Assembly: GCA_900319375.1 (NCBI GenBank)
Contig: ONOI01000001.1
Coordinates: forward strand, 62,001 to 126,000
Source: an uncultured Bacteroidales bacterium
GTDB lineage: Bacteria; Bacteroidota; Bacteroidia; Bacteroidales; UBA932
Length of the DNA stretch: 64,000 nucleotides
Direction of reading: 5' to 3'
The notes beneath the pieces are model-generated. The model searched no databases, was not told the origin of the DNA, and saw only the letters and a program-made list of their open reading frames with translations. Below are positions 25,390-33,639 of this stretch, piece after piece. How positions within the stretch are numbered: position 1 is the first letter of the stretch; each line of letters opens with the position of its first letter. The position numbers and the translations under genes were made by a program.

Positions 25390-27359
25390 TTCTTTATGAA
25401 TCTGATTGCTGTACCGCCGGAGGTCGCGAGCCTGAGGTCGAGGACGTCTTTCGCGCTTACTTCTCTCTCGGTATAATCGACCGCCGTGGGGTTGGTTTCA
25501 TAGGAAGCGTCTGCCGCGTCGGAATAAATCTGAGCGAGCCATTTGCCCTTTGGGAGGAAGCTGAGAGGGACGCTGAGCTCGCGGGCGTTCTCGTCTGTAA
25601 TAGCCCCGAGGAACCAGTCGCTGCCCCCGCGCTCCTGGCGGGCGGTGATGATATAATCGCCGATAACCGCGTCGATGACCCTGGTCTGTTCCCAGTCGGT
25701 CGGGACGTCGCGGATGAAATCGAAGGCCTTTACGCCCTCGTAGGCTGCCGGATCGTCGTTGGCCATCTGGAGCGGGCTGTAGATTACTACATACTCGGCC
25801 AGCTGCTTGGCGATGGTGGTGCGGGTCCTACACTGCGGGTTCGCAGGGTTCGAAAAGTCGAAGGTGCCGAAGGTATAGTCCATCGGGCCGGCGAGGCCGC
25901 GGATAAACGGGGCCACAGTCTGATGTTCGGGCTTGTTCCCGCCGTCTACCTCCCATGCGTCGTGTTCCTGGCCGCGGATGGCTTCGCCGGTCATGAGGTT
26001 GGGCCATGTACGGCAGACGCCCGAAGGGATGCAGGGCTCGTGTTCGTCGATGCAGATCTGGTACTGGGCGGCCTTCTCGACTATTTCGTGGAGCCTGTTG
26101 ACTCCATACTGTCCGTCGTGGGCTTCCTTGCCGTCTATCAGGAGGTTTACATTGCCAGTCTTGACGTAATGCATGCCGTAACGCTGGTACATCGCATAGG
26201 CGCTGTCTATCTGGGCGAAATAGTTATCGATATTGGCGGCCGTCTCGTTGTGGATTATCATCTGGACGCCCTTCGAGGCCGCGTATTTCATGATCGCGTC
26301 GAAATCGTAGTCCGGATAGGCCTCGGTAAAGCTGAAGAGGTTCTTGGTCCAGTCGCCGTTCCAGCCGAGGTTCCAGCCCTCAACCAGCACGCCCTGGATA
26401 TTGTTATCGGCCGCGAAATCGATATAGCGCATGGTGCGCTCGGTCGTAGCTCCATGGCCCTCCGGATTTTCGGGTTCGTAGGCCCATGTATACAGGAACT
26501 TATGAAGGATCCACCATATTCCGATGTACTTGCCGGGCCTGATCCAGGAGGTATCCTCGATCTTGCAGGGCTCGTTGAGATTGAGCATCAGGCGCGATTC
26601 GATAAGGCCGCCCGTGCGGTCGGAGACGATTACGGTGCGCCATGGGCTTTCGCGGGTTTCGCCTACATAGACGGCTGTTCCGTCCGACCACGGGACCAGG
26701 GTCGCCTTAAGGGCGCCGCCGCTCTCGGGGACGAGGTTCATCTTTGCGAAATCGAGGACCGCTGCTTCGTGGATCGAGTAGAAACGGCCGTCTGAGCCTT
26801 CGATGGTAAGAGGGGTGTGGGCGCAGGTGATGTCCTTGAAGGAGGTGTAGTTTGCGTAGGACTCGTAGTAAGGAACGTCCTCGGGGAGCCACCATGCCTG
26901 GTGGTCGTCGCGGGTGAAGCGGAACTCGGTCAGCTCGTCGCGAATCGCGATATTTCCGAGATTTTCGGGGAAAATGTATCGAAATCCAAAGCCGTCGTCG
27001 AATACCCTGACCTCAACATCCAGCCAGGCGGTATGATACACAGCTCCGTTGTGTTTGTCATTTATGATTCGCTGCTCGCCCCAGACCGTTTCCCAGTCTT
27101 CGTCTACCTTTGAGCGGTCTACGCTGAGTACTTCGGTATGGATACCGAGGATGTTTCCACCCATCAGTTCGAAGCCGAGGCGGGAGTTCGAGATGATGGT
27201 ATCGTTATCCTTGACGACGTTGTAGCAGAGGACGCCGTCGGGGGCGTCGACCGTAACCTTAAGACTTCCGTCGGGGGAAGTAACGGTATTTCCCGCAGGG
27301 GCGGGGGCGCAGCAGGAAGCGGCTGCGATTATTGCTACTATAATTAGTGTTTTCTTCAT
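25386..27359 (-). CDS. GH97 glycosidase, inverting SusB-like type (alpha-glucosidase-like)
   Basis: 657 residues. The N-terminus MKKTLIIVAIIAAASCCAPA looks like a lipoprotein signal. Candidate bases Glu372 (HNETAAN) and Glu441 (DEHEPCIP) and acid Glu465 (AIRGQEHD) are spaced 69 and 24 residues apart, exactly as Glu439, Glu508 and Glu532 of SusB, an inverting alpha-glucosidase. The retaining-type nucleophile is replaced by Gly (YVKTGNVN). It is therefore a second GH97 with the opposite mechanism, directly next to the retaining one. It starts 3 nt after the GH89 gene stop and overlaps the next GH97 gene by 4 nt. Confidence 0.92.
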   Translation of the reverse strand: MKKTLIIVAIIAAASCCAPAPAGNTVTSPDGSLKVTVDAPDGVLCYNVVKDNDTIISNSRLGFELMGGNILGIHTEVLSVDRSKVDEDWETVWGEQRIINDKHNGAVYHTAWLDVEVRVFDDGFGFRYIFPENLGNIAIRDELTEFRFTRDDHQAWWLPEDVPYYESYANYTSFKDITCAHTPLTIEGSDGRFYSIHEAAVLDFAKMNLVPESGGALKATLVPWSDGTAVYVGETRESPWRTVIVSDRTGGLIESRLMLNLNEPCKIEDTSWIRPGKYIGIWWILHKFLYTWAYEPENPEGHGATTERTMRYIDFAADNNIQGVLVEGWNLGWNGDWTKNLFSFTEAYPDYDFDAIMKYAASKGVQMIIHNETAANIDNYFAQIDSAYAMYQRYGMHYVKTGNVNLLIDGKEAHDGQYGVNRLHEIVEKAAQYQICIDEHEPCIPSGVCRTWPNLMTGEAIRGQEHDAWEVDGGNKPEHQTVAPFIRGLAGPMDYTFGTFDFSNPANPQCRTRTTIAKQLAEYVVIYSPLQMANDDPAAYEGVKAFDFIRDVPTDWEQTRVIDAVIGDYIITARQERGGSDWFLGAITDENARELSVPLSFLPKGKWLAQIYSDAADASYETNPTAVDYTEREVSAKDVLDLRLATSGGTAIRFIKK

Positions 27360-27362
27360 AGT

Positions 27363-29525
27363 CTATCTAATGTGTGCCCAATGGCATTCAAAATCCCAAA
27401 TATCTCTGTCGAACTGAAGGGCCCTGCCTTCTACTCCTTCGGCGCTTCCCTGAGCGGAGGTACCTACATAGCCAGTGCTCTTAGGGTTCACGAAAAGCTC
27501 GCCGGCATCGTAGGCCGCGAGAACTGCGTCGAAGAACATTCTCCAACGGGGCTTGTAATAGGTATCGACAAGGTCGTCCCAGTCGCGGTTGGCATAGTCG
27601 CAGAGGTGGAACGAGTCGCCCCAGACGCTGATAAGAGTCCTTGCGTTCATCTCGTAGTAATCCTTCTCCGGAGGGGTAAGGCCCCAGCTGCGGGCATCGC
27701 TAATCCAGTCGCAGAGGGAGAACTCGGGGCGCGTTTTGAGGACGGCGGTCAGTTCGTCGCAAAGGGCGAGGAACTCGTCGGCTGCCTTTACCATCTCGTC
27801 GCGATTTCCTTTGTAGTATGCTTGCGTGAAGCGGTCTCTTATTGCGGGGGCTTTGTTGTCGAGGACCTGACGGCGGGCGTTGGCGAGATCGTACTTGAAG
27901 TAATCCGAGGAGCCCTTTACGGTTTCGAGCGTTTTCAGCGCCTCTTCGAGCTCGCGAATATCATAGCCCCTGTTGAAAAGCGTTGTCCAGTGCCAGACAC
28001 CATCGAGGTTAGGATGTGCGCAGATAAGGCTCGAGCTCGAAGTCCGGGAGTGAGTCTTGCTGACTTTATCGACGTAAGTATGCCAGTATTGTCTGAAGGC
28101 TTCGTCTTTATATCCGAGATGTCTGTCGGCGATGTTGTCTACATACTCGTCTACTGGGAGAGCGCCACTCCATGCCTGCTGCAGGAGGTGTTCGTAGACG
28201 GGCTCGTTGACTCCAAATCCTTCGAGGGTAGAGCCGATTCCTACGAAGCCGGGGCCGGCATTAGCCTTAGTTTCCGCGAGCCACTCGGCATTCTGATGGA
28301 AGTCGCCCTCGATTCCGGTCATTCCACCGAAGTTTCCGAGGTAACACCATATGAACGGCTGGCCGTAGAAGCTGTTGGTACGTTTCCATATCTGAGTAGC
28401 GTCGCAGTAGTAGTCCAGGATTATCATCCTGCCCTGAGGCACCGCGGTAAGGTATGCTTCGATATTCTCGTCTGTCCAGTGTTGCTGGTCGGCCCAGAAG
28501 AGCCATCCCATCTGGAGCCAAACAGCCTCAGGATCGACCGCAGTCATAGACTCGAAGATGCCTTTCGATATCTTGGCGAGAGTCTCGGGATCCCAGAACG
28601 GAGCGTCTACCTCGTTGAAGGGGTCTACACCATAGATGTGGTTGGTACCGTACATCTTAGTCTGTTCCTCAAGGAAGTCTTTCTGGATCTTCGCATAGAT
28701 AGGATCCATCGGGCTGAGGAAGGTACAGCGGTACTGGTTTGCAAAACCGCCCCAGTAGCTGACGCGGAAGGTGTCGATCTTCTCGGGTATTGCCTCAGCT
28801 AGTTCGGCGGGGACATGGCCTGCGAAAGCGGGCAGGATCGGGGTCATGTTGAGAGCCCGCTCCCGCTTCAATATGCGTTTTTGGAGCTTGGCCTGGCCGT
28901 CGATCCACCCCTGCGGGAGCGGTCCCTGCCAACGGTCGAGGTTACACATCCTTTGCCACGGCAGATGTGCCGGGCCTACGAAAAATGCCCTGATCTGTTC
29001 GTCTGTAAGGCCGTACTTTTTCCAGACCTTCTGCCAGACTGCTTCCTGACCGGTAATCGCAAGAGGCATATTCACCCCGTTCAGGGCCATCCAGTCTATG
29101 AATCTCTCCCACTGCTCCCACTTCCACCAGGCCATCGTATAGCCGAAGGTACAGTAGTTCAGGAAGAACCTGTCCGGTACTTCCGCCTTAGCCTTAACCG
29201 GGACGGGGATTTCGGGAAGGGTTTCAGGAAGTTCGACAGGATTGAAATCGTACCAGCTGACATTTGTCAGGCAATACTGCTGAAGATAGCGGTTAAGACC
29301 TACCGCCATCGAGTTGGCGTTGTTTCCTTTTATTAGAATTTTGGAACCCTTCTGTTCCAGTTCGTAGGTATCTTTCTCCGAGGGGACTTGTTTAAAAATG
29401 ATGTCGCGCGCCTGCTGGCCCATTACCCTCTTGGCGAGGGCGGCCGCCTGGCGTTCGTCTTTTGTTCCACACGCAGTAAGCGCTCCTGCGAGGACTAAAA
29501 ACAGGGTTAGTTTCAGTATCTTCAT
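27363..29525 (-). CDS. GH89 alpha-N-acetylglucosaminidase (NAGLU-like) lipoprotein
   Basis: 720 residues with lipoprotein signal MKILKLTLFLVLAGALTAC. It removes terminal alpha-linked GlcNAc. The N-terminal NAGLU_N domain (about 20-110) is followed by the barrel (LNYCTFGYTMAWWKWEQWER, LALNGVNMPLAITGQE-like segment) and an all-alpha C-terminus. The candidate catalytic pair is Glu305 in DPFNEVDAP and Glu435 in STLEGFGVNE, 130 residues apart like Glu316 and Glu446 of human NAGLU. It is the first gene of the leftward run that ends with the HAD phosphatase, and so sets the theme of alpha-GlcNAc release. Start chosen for its signal peptide. Confidence 0.95.
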   Translation of the reverse strand: MKILKLTLFLVLAGALTACGTKDERQAAALAKRVMGQQARDIIFKQVPSEKDTYELEQKGSKILIKGNNANSMAVGLNRYLQQYCLTNVSWYDFNPVELPETLPEIPVPVKAKAEVPDRFFLNYCTFGYTMAWWKWEQWERFIDWMALNGVNMPLAITGQEAVWQKVWKKYGLTDEQIRAFFVGPAHLPWQRMCNLDRWQGPLPQGWIDGQAKLQKRILKRERALNMTPILPAFAGHVPAELAEAIPEKIDTFRVSYWGGFANQYRCTFLSPMDPIYAKIQKDFLEEQTKMYGTNHIYGVDPFNEVDAPFWDPETLAKISKGIFESMTAVDPEAVWLQMGWLFWADQQHWTDENIEAYLTAVPQGRMIILDYYCDATQIWKRTNSFYGQPFIWCYLGNFGGMTGIEGDFHQNAEWLAETKANAGPGFVGIGSTLEGFGVNEPVYEHLLQQAWSGALPVDEYVDNIADRHLGYKDEAFRQYWHTYVDKVSKTHSRTSSSSLICAHPNLDGVWHWTTLFNRGYDIRELEEALKTLETVKGSSDYFKYDLANARRQVLDNKAPAIRDRFTQAYYKGNRDEMVKAADEFLALCDELTAVLKTRPEFSLCDWISDARSWGLTPPEKDYYEMNARTLISVWGDSFHLCDYANRDWDDLVDTYYKPRWRMFFDAVLAAYDAGELFVNPKSTGYVGTSAQGSAEGVEGRALQFDRDIWDFECHWAHIR

Positions 29526-29566
29526 ACGGTTCTGTAGTTTAGTCCTCTAATTTACGAAAAATCCCG

Positions 29567-30655
29567 TTATTTCTTCATATGTTTCTTGATATGCGGGATG
29601 AGCCACTCAGCGTAGCGCATCATTCCGAGGTCGGTGAAGTGTGTGTTTTCCACGAAGGCTTCGTTGTCGTCGCCGACCATATCGTCTGACTTCAGATACC
29701 AGATCTTCTTCTCGCCCTGCTTCTTGAGTTTCTTGAACAGAGCCCTCTGAGCGGCGTTTTTCTTGTCGACCTCGTTCCTGATAAAGCTGTCCCACTCATA
29801 GTGTGCGAAGTGAGGATCTTCCAAGAAGAGGATAGGGACATCGGGGTGTGCGTCACGAACTATCCTGAAGAATTTCTCGCCTTCCTCGCCCGCAATCAGA
29901 TAGTCCCAGGCATTGGGGACATAGTCGAATACTATCAAAGCGGGATCCTTTACATCGGCAATAAGTTCAGCAATCTCATAGTCAAGCAGAGCGTTTCCGC
30001 TGAAGCCAAGGTTGATCACTTCGCGGTTCAAACGGCGGGAAATGATACTGGTGTGACACATTCCGGGTCTGTTTGCGCAGCCGCCCTGCAGGATCGAAGT
30101 TCCGTACATCACGATCGGCCTCTCGTGCTGGGGGCTGTCGACCTTCGGGGGCTCGACTGTAGCAGTAGAATCAACTCCGATCTCGAGGGATGTAACTCCG
30201 TCGTACAGAGGCAGATAGAGCATATACTCGCGCCACTCCGGGGTCATATTGCCGACGATCTTGTCGGTAGTAGTCCTGTCGTTTATCGCAGACTTTCCAG
30301 CGCCCATGAAGCGCCAGCCGTTCTTTTCCGTCAGAGTATAAAGGTCCACGCCGCGGGTTCCGATCAGGGTCTGATGGTTCATCTGGTTGCCGAACTTCGC
30401 GGTCCAGCGACACCATATCGCAGTACTGTTCGAGCGGAACCTTACGTATAAGCCCGCGCTGTTTCGGCCGAGATACCATACGGCATCGCGCGAGCGGCCT
30501 TCGAACTCGGCCGGGAGGCGCTCGTAACGTTCTTTAGTATCTTCGCGGGCCTTGCCGAAGAGGGGCAGTTCGTCCGCGTTTGTCCAAACCTGGGCAGTGG
30601 CCGTGGTGGCCAGAAGAAGCAGCGCTGCGGCTGCGATAAGTCTACTTGAATTCAT
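29567..30655 (-). CDS. SGNH hydrolase with N-terminal GxDLY-type domain
   Basis: 362 residues with a Sec signal (MNSSRLIAAAALLLLATTATA). Residues about 35-165 form the beta-sandwich often found before these esterases (GRNSAGLYVRF, GTRGVDLYTL). The SGNH domain follows: MYGTSILQGGC (nucleophile Ser), NLGFSGNALLDYE (oxyanion Gly/Asn), IVFDYVPNAWD and the C-terminal NTHFTDLGMMRYA with Asp/His. Likely a periplasmic O-acetyl esterase on carbohydrate. It overlaps the upstream CE2 gene by 14 nt, implying co-transcription. Confidence 0.85.
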   Translation of the reverse strand: MNSSRLIAAAALLLLATTATAQVWTNADELPLFGKAREDTKERYERLPAEFEGRSRDAVWYLGRNSAGLYVRFRSNSTAIWCRWTAKFGNQMNHQTLIGTRGVDLYTLTEKNGWRFMGAGKSAINDRTTTDKIVGNMTPEWREYMLYLPLYDGVTSLEIGVDSTATVEPPKVDSPQHERPIVMYGTSILQGGCANRPGMCHTSIISRRLNREVINLGFSGNALLDYEIAELIADVKDPALIVFDYVPNAWDYLIAGEEGEKFFRIVRDAHPDVPILFLEDPHFAHYEWDSFIRNEVDKKNAAQRALFKKLKKQGEKKIWYLKSDDMVGDDNEAFVENTHFTDLGMMRYAEWLIPHIKKHMKK

Positions 30656-31730
30656 ATGCGTTCAACGGGAGATCCCAATCCATGAGTGACGAAATAAACG
30701 GGGCGACAACGCTCGCAATCTTACGGTTGCCGCTGAAATTCGGGTGCCACGCGGCCCCAAGGTCGCTGTCGTCGTAGCGGAAGGTGCCCTTCATAATGGG
30801 CACTACCTGGATGTTTGAAAGGCCGCTGCGCTCGACCGCCTCATAGACATAATCGTCCATAAGCTCGTCGCAGGGCGAGGCCATACAGATGATCGGGACG
30901 TTCGGGCCGTGGAATTCGCGAACTTTCTCGAGCAGCGCCTTGTAGCCCTGACACCAGAGCCAAAGAGCGGGCTGCTTACCCTCGGAGAAGTCGTTGGTCC
31001 CAAGGTAGATGACGACCAGGTCCGGCTTGTAGGTCGGGGTCCATGGGTCAGTCTTCAGCTCATCGAAGGTCTGGGCGTAGCGGACGACCATATTCTGGGT
31101 CTTGTCGTAGTCGCCGTAGTTGCGGACGACCCCACGGCCGCTGTGGCTGATATGGACCGTCTCAGCCTCGAACAGGCGGCCAAGGATGTCGGCATATGTA
31201 CGGGCGGGGTTCTCTTCGGCAACCACGAACGGGCCGTCGTGGTGCAGAGCCTCAATCCCATAACCGCAGGTATATGAGTCGCCGATGAACTCGATCAGGC
31301 GCTTTTTCGGCTCGGGGGCCTGCTTGAACTGACCGTCTGTATAGAGATTCTGGACGGCAAAGGCGCCATACTCTCCTTCGTTTCGCTTCTGCAGGATGAT
31401 TACATGATCGGCCGCCTTCTTCGCAGTGAAGAGAGTGATAAGGGTGTCGGAGGTAATCTTAAGGACCTTATCCTCAATAGGGCCCTGCTCCGAATCAATC
31501 CAGATGTTGAAGTATGCAGGTTTGTTTGCTGCGCAGGCCAGTTTCAGGGTCTTTCCTTTGAAGGCCACCCTGAAGGTAGTCGCGCTCCAGTCGAACCAGA
31601 CAGATCCATCTTCCTGGACCTCGGTACGTCCGATATAAGAAATCTTGCTGTCGGAGCCCTTGATAGTTTCGGCTCCGCAAATAGTGCAGGCGAGCAGCAG
31701 CGCTGCTGCGATTAATGTGGTTCGTTTCAT
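30642..31730 (-). CDS. carbohydrate esterase family 2 acetyl esterase
   Basis: 362 residues from the ATG at 31730. An upstream ATG at 31760 would add ten residues before the signal peptide MKRTTLIAAALLLACTICGA and is rejected. The N-terminal jelly-roll (SKISYIGRTEV, WSATTFRVAFKGK) precedes an SGNH catalytic domain: FIGDSYTCGYG with nucleophile Ser, HISHSGRGV, YLGTNDFS and a final GAAWHPNFSGN with the catalytic His. CE2 enzymes remove O-acetyl groups from sugars. With the adjacent SGNH gene this gives two esterases in one operon, pointing to an O-acetylated substrate. It follows the FAD oxidoreductase gene by 30 nt. Confidence 0.87.
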   Translation of the reverse strand: MKRTTLIAAALLLACTICGAETIKGSDSKISYIGRTEVQEDGSVWFDWSATTFRVAFKGKTLKLACAANKPAYFNIWIDSEQGPIEDKVLKITSDTLITLFTAKKAADHVIILQKRNEGEYGAFAVQNLYTDGQFKQAPEPKKRLIEFIGDSYTCGYGIEALHHDGPFVVAEENPARTYADILGRLFEAETVHISHSGRGVVRNYGDYDKTQNMVVRYAQTFDELKTDPWTPTYKPDLVVIYLGTNDFSEGKQPALWLWCQGYKALLEKVREFHGPNVPIICMASPCDELMDDYVYEAVERSGLSNIQVVPIMKGTFRYDDSDLGAAWHPNFSGNRKIASVVAPFISSLMDWDLPLNAYEFK

Positions 31731-31760
31731 AACTACAAATTTATCAAAAAAGGGGCGCAA

Positions 31761-33557
31761 CTACTTCACCAGGTTACCGCTGAAATCTACCGGTTTCTCA
31801 AACGGGTCAAGATATTTGTCGAGAAGGACAGCGGCTTCAAGGCGTGTAATCTCGGCGGAAGGATCGGAGGGTTCACCTATCACATCAGCGCCGAGGTCAC
31901 GCAGCAGGGCATAGAAATCCTCGGCCTGGACCGGCTCGTCGGAATCCACCACCACCGCACCATAATAATCTCCAAGGTCGAGCTCATTCCAGAGCAGCGG
32001 GTCGCCGGCGCGGAACCACGACTCGTTGGCCCAGCCGACATTGCGGCCGATACCGCGCAGAATACCAGTGCTGCCTATACGCTGCAGGGCTTCGAAGCCC
32101 TCCTCACCCGGCTTCAGATCGAGCCACGGCTGGAGGTAGGCGCCGGCGGCAAGCAGCGCTTTCTGGACCGAACGGACGTCGACCTCGCGAACCGCGCAAC
32201 CGCGCTGGACGGAAAGCGCTGCCAGGATGCCGGCGGTCTGCCCTATCTCCACCACCACCGGCTGAAGGCGGGTCGAGCCGTTGATAAGATTAGTCACACT
32301 GATCGATTTTTCCGCCACTATCAGATCCTCGACCTTTAGAGGCACGAGCGAGCCGAGCGGCAGGGTAAACGACGGGATCGGTGCGAAATGAAGGCGCGGA
32401 AGCGATGCCCAATCAGGGTAAGCATAGTGATGATGGTCGACAGGATAATCGCCTACGCAGACGCCCGTACGGTAGGCGTTAGTCGAATAGCGGTCGCGCG
32501 CCTCGTCTACTGTAAACAGATGTTCGCCCTCGATACGGCGGCTCTCACGATAGTACGGGAACAGCGCGAGCCCATCCTCCGACGGGTATTCGTCTGCCAG
32601 CCCGAGGCTTTTCATCCCAAGGCTGGTCTGCAGGAAGTAGAGGAAACCGAGCGTGCGCTGCTTCGCCACCGCGATAACGGAATCCCTCCGCTCGCGCGAC
32701 ATCTCAATAATATTGGCGTAGAAGTCGTTCGCCTCCACCGGCCAGTTTATCATCATCTCCCCGCCTGGCAGCAGGCCGTAAGAGAGCATCATCTCCGGCG
32801 ACCACAGCGGTTGCCCCTTCGAGATCGAAGGGTCGTTGAGCGGGTTCTTGCAGCTGTTGATATAGTTGCGCTCGTTGTATCCCTCCGGCCGGGCGATAGT
32901 CATATCCGCCTCCGGGCCGAAGTCCTTGATCGTCATGACCATGGTCATATCCTGAACGATATCGTTACCCTCTTCGAGGGCCATCTCCTCGCCCGTGTAC
33001 GAACGCGGGTCGAAGCCGATGTGGTATGCGACTCCGCAGGCCTTCGCAACATCGCCGAGCTCGGTCCCGTCGATCAGGACCTTACAGCGCACGGTCTTCT
33101 TCGCCCCTGATTCGGACTCGAAGCCCACTTCCCATCCGCGGGAGAGTTTTTTCGCGCAGACGAAACGCAGCCCCTTCACTACCTTCAGCTTGGGTTCTGC
33201 CGCTGCGAGGTCTTCAAGGATCTGTTCGCCCACCTTAGGTTCGAACTGGATATGACTTACCCAGCCTGTCTTAAGGTTTTCGTAGCCGCCATAATGCTGG
33301 GCCACGGCGTCAGTGAATTCGCGGAACAAGCCGCCTCGCAGGCGGTAGTTGCCGTCGATGGCGGACACGCCGGCCGACGTCAACATACCGCCGAGCCAGG
33401 GCGTCTCTTCGACTATAAGGGTATTCACACCACAGCGCGCGGCCTGAACGCCTGCGGCAGTTCCCGAGGCGCCGCCGCCGACTATGAGTACATCTACGTT
33501 TTGGGCGCAAGACATCGCAAACGCGAGAGTTGCGATAAAAAGAAGGATACGTTTCAT
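31761..33557 (-). CDS. secreted FAD-dependent oxidoreductase (FAD_oxidored family)
   Basis: 598 residues with lipoprotein signal MKRILLFIATLAFAMSC. A Rossmann FAD motif starts the mature part (VDVLIVGGGASGTAAGVQAA), followed by VEETPWLGGMLTSAGVSAIDG, KVLIDGTELGDVA and IVAEKSISVTNLINGSTRLQPV, which are typical of PF12831 proteins common in polysaccharide loci. The electron acceptor and substrate are unknown. It has its own promoter (33607-33577) and starts an operon with CE2 and SGNH esterases, so it may act on the sugar freed by them. Confidence 0.87.
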   Translation of the reverse strand: MKRILLFIATLAFAMSCAQNVDVLIVGGGASGTAAGVQAARCGVNTLIVEETPWLGGMLTSAGVSAIDGNYRLRGGLFREFTDAVAQHYGGYENLKTGWVSHIQFEPKVGEQILEDLAAAEPKLKVVKGLRFVCAKKLSRGWEVGFESESGAKKTVRCKVLIDGTELGDVAKACGVAYHIGFDPRSYTGEEMALEEGNDIVQDMTMVMTIKDFGPEADMTIARPEGYNERNYINSCKNPLNDPSISKGQPLWSPEMMLSYGLLPGGEMMINWPVEANDFYANIIEMSRERRDSVIAVAKQRTLGFLYFLQTSLGMKSLGLADEYPSEDGLALFPYYRESRRIEGEHLFTVDEARDRYSTNAYRTGVCVGDYPVDHHHYAYPDWASLPRLHFAPIPSFTLPLGSLVPLKVEDLIVAEKSISVTNLINGSTRLQPVVVEIGQTAGILAALSVQRGCAVREVDVRSVQKALLAAGAYLQPWLDLKPGEEGFEALQRIGSTGILRGIGRNVGWANESWFRAGDPLLWNELDLGDYYGAVVVDSDEPVQAEDFYALLRDLGADVIGEPSDPSAEITRLEAAVLLDKYLDPFEKPVDFSGNLVK

Positions 33558-33576
33558 TGGTCAATCAGTTTGAGTT

Positions 33577-33607
33577 CAAAGTTAACAAAAAAAGAGGGCG
33601 GCCCAAA
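33577..33607 (-). promoter_or_regulatory. promoter nested in the upstream terminator
   Basis: On the minus strand TTTG (33607-33604) and TAACTTTG (33584-33577) are exactly 19 nt apart, a consensus Bacteroidota promoter for the FAD oxidoreductase operon with a leader of about 13 nt. The -33 TTTG is the 4-nt loop of the terminator hairpin that ends the preceding gene. Confidence 0.7.
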
Positions 33608-33617
33608 GGCCACCCTC
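33587..33617 (-). terminator. intrinsic terminator of the SusC-to-surface-protein run
   Basis: On the minus strand GAGGGTGGCC-TTTG-GGCCGCCCTC (33617-33594, 10-bp stem with one U-G pair) is followed by seven T (33593-33587). It lies 22 nt beyond the stop of the large surface protein gene and separates it from the FAD oxidoreductase operon. Confidence 0.85.
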
Positions 33618-33639
33618 AATTTTTGAAAGATATCAAGTA

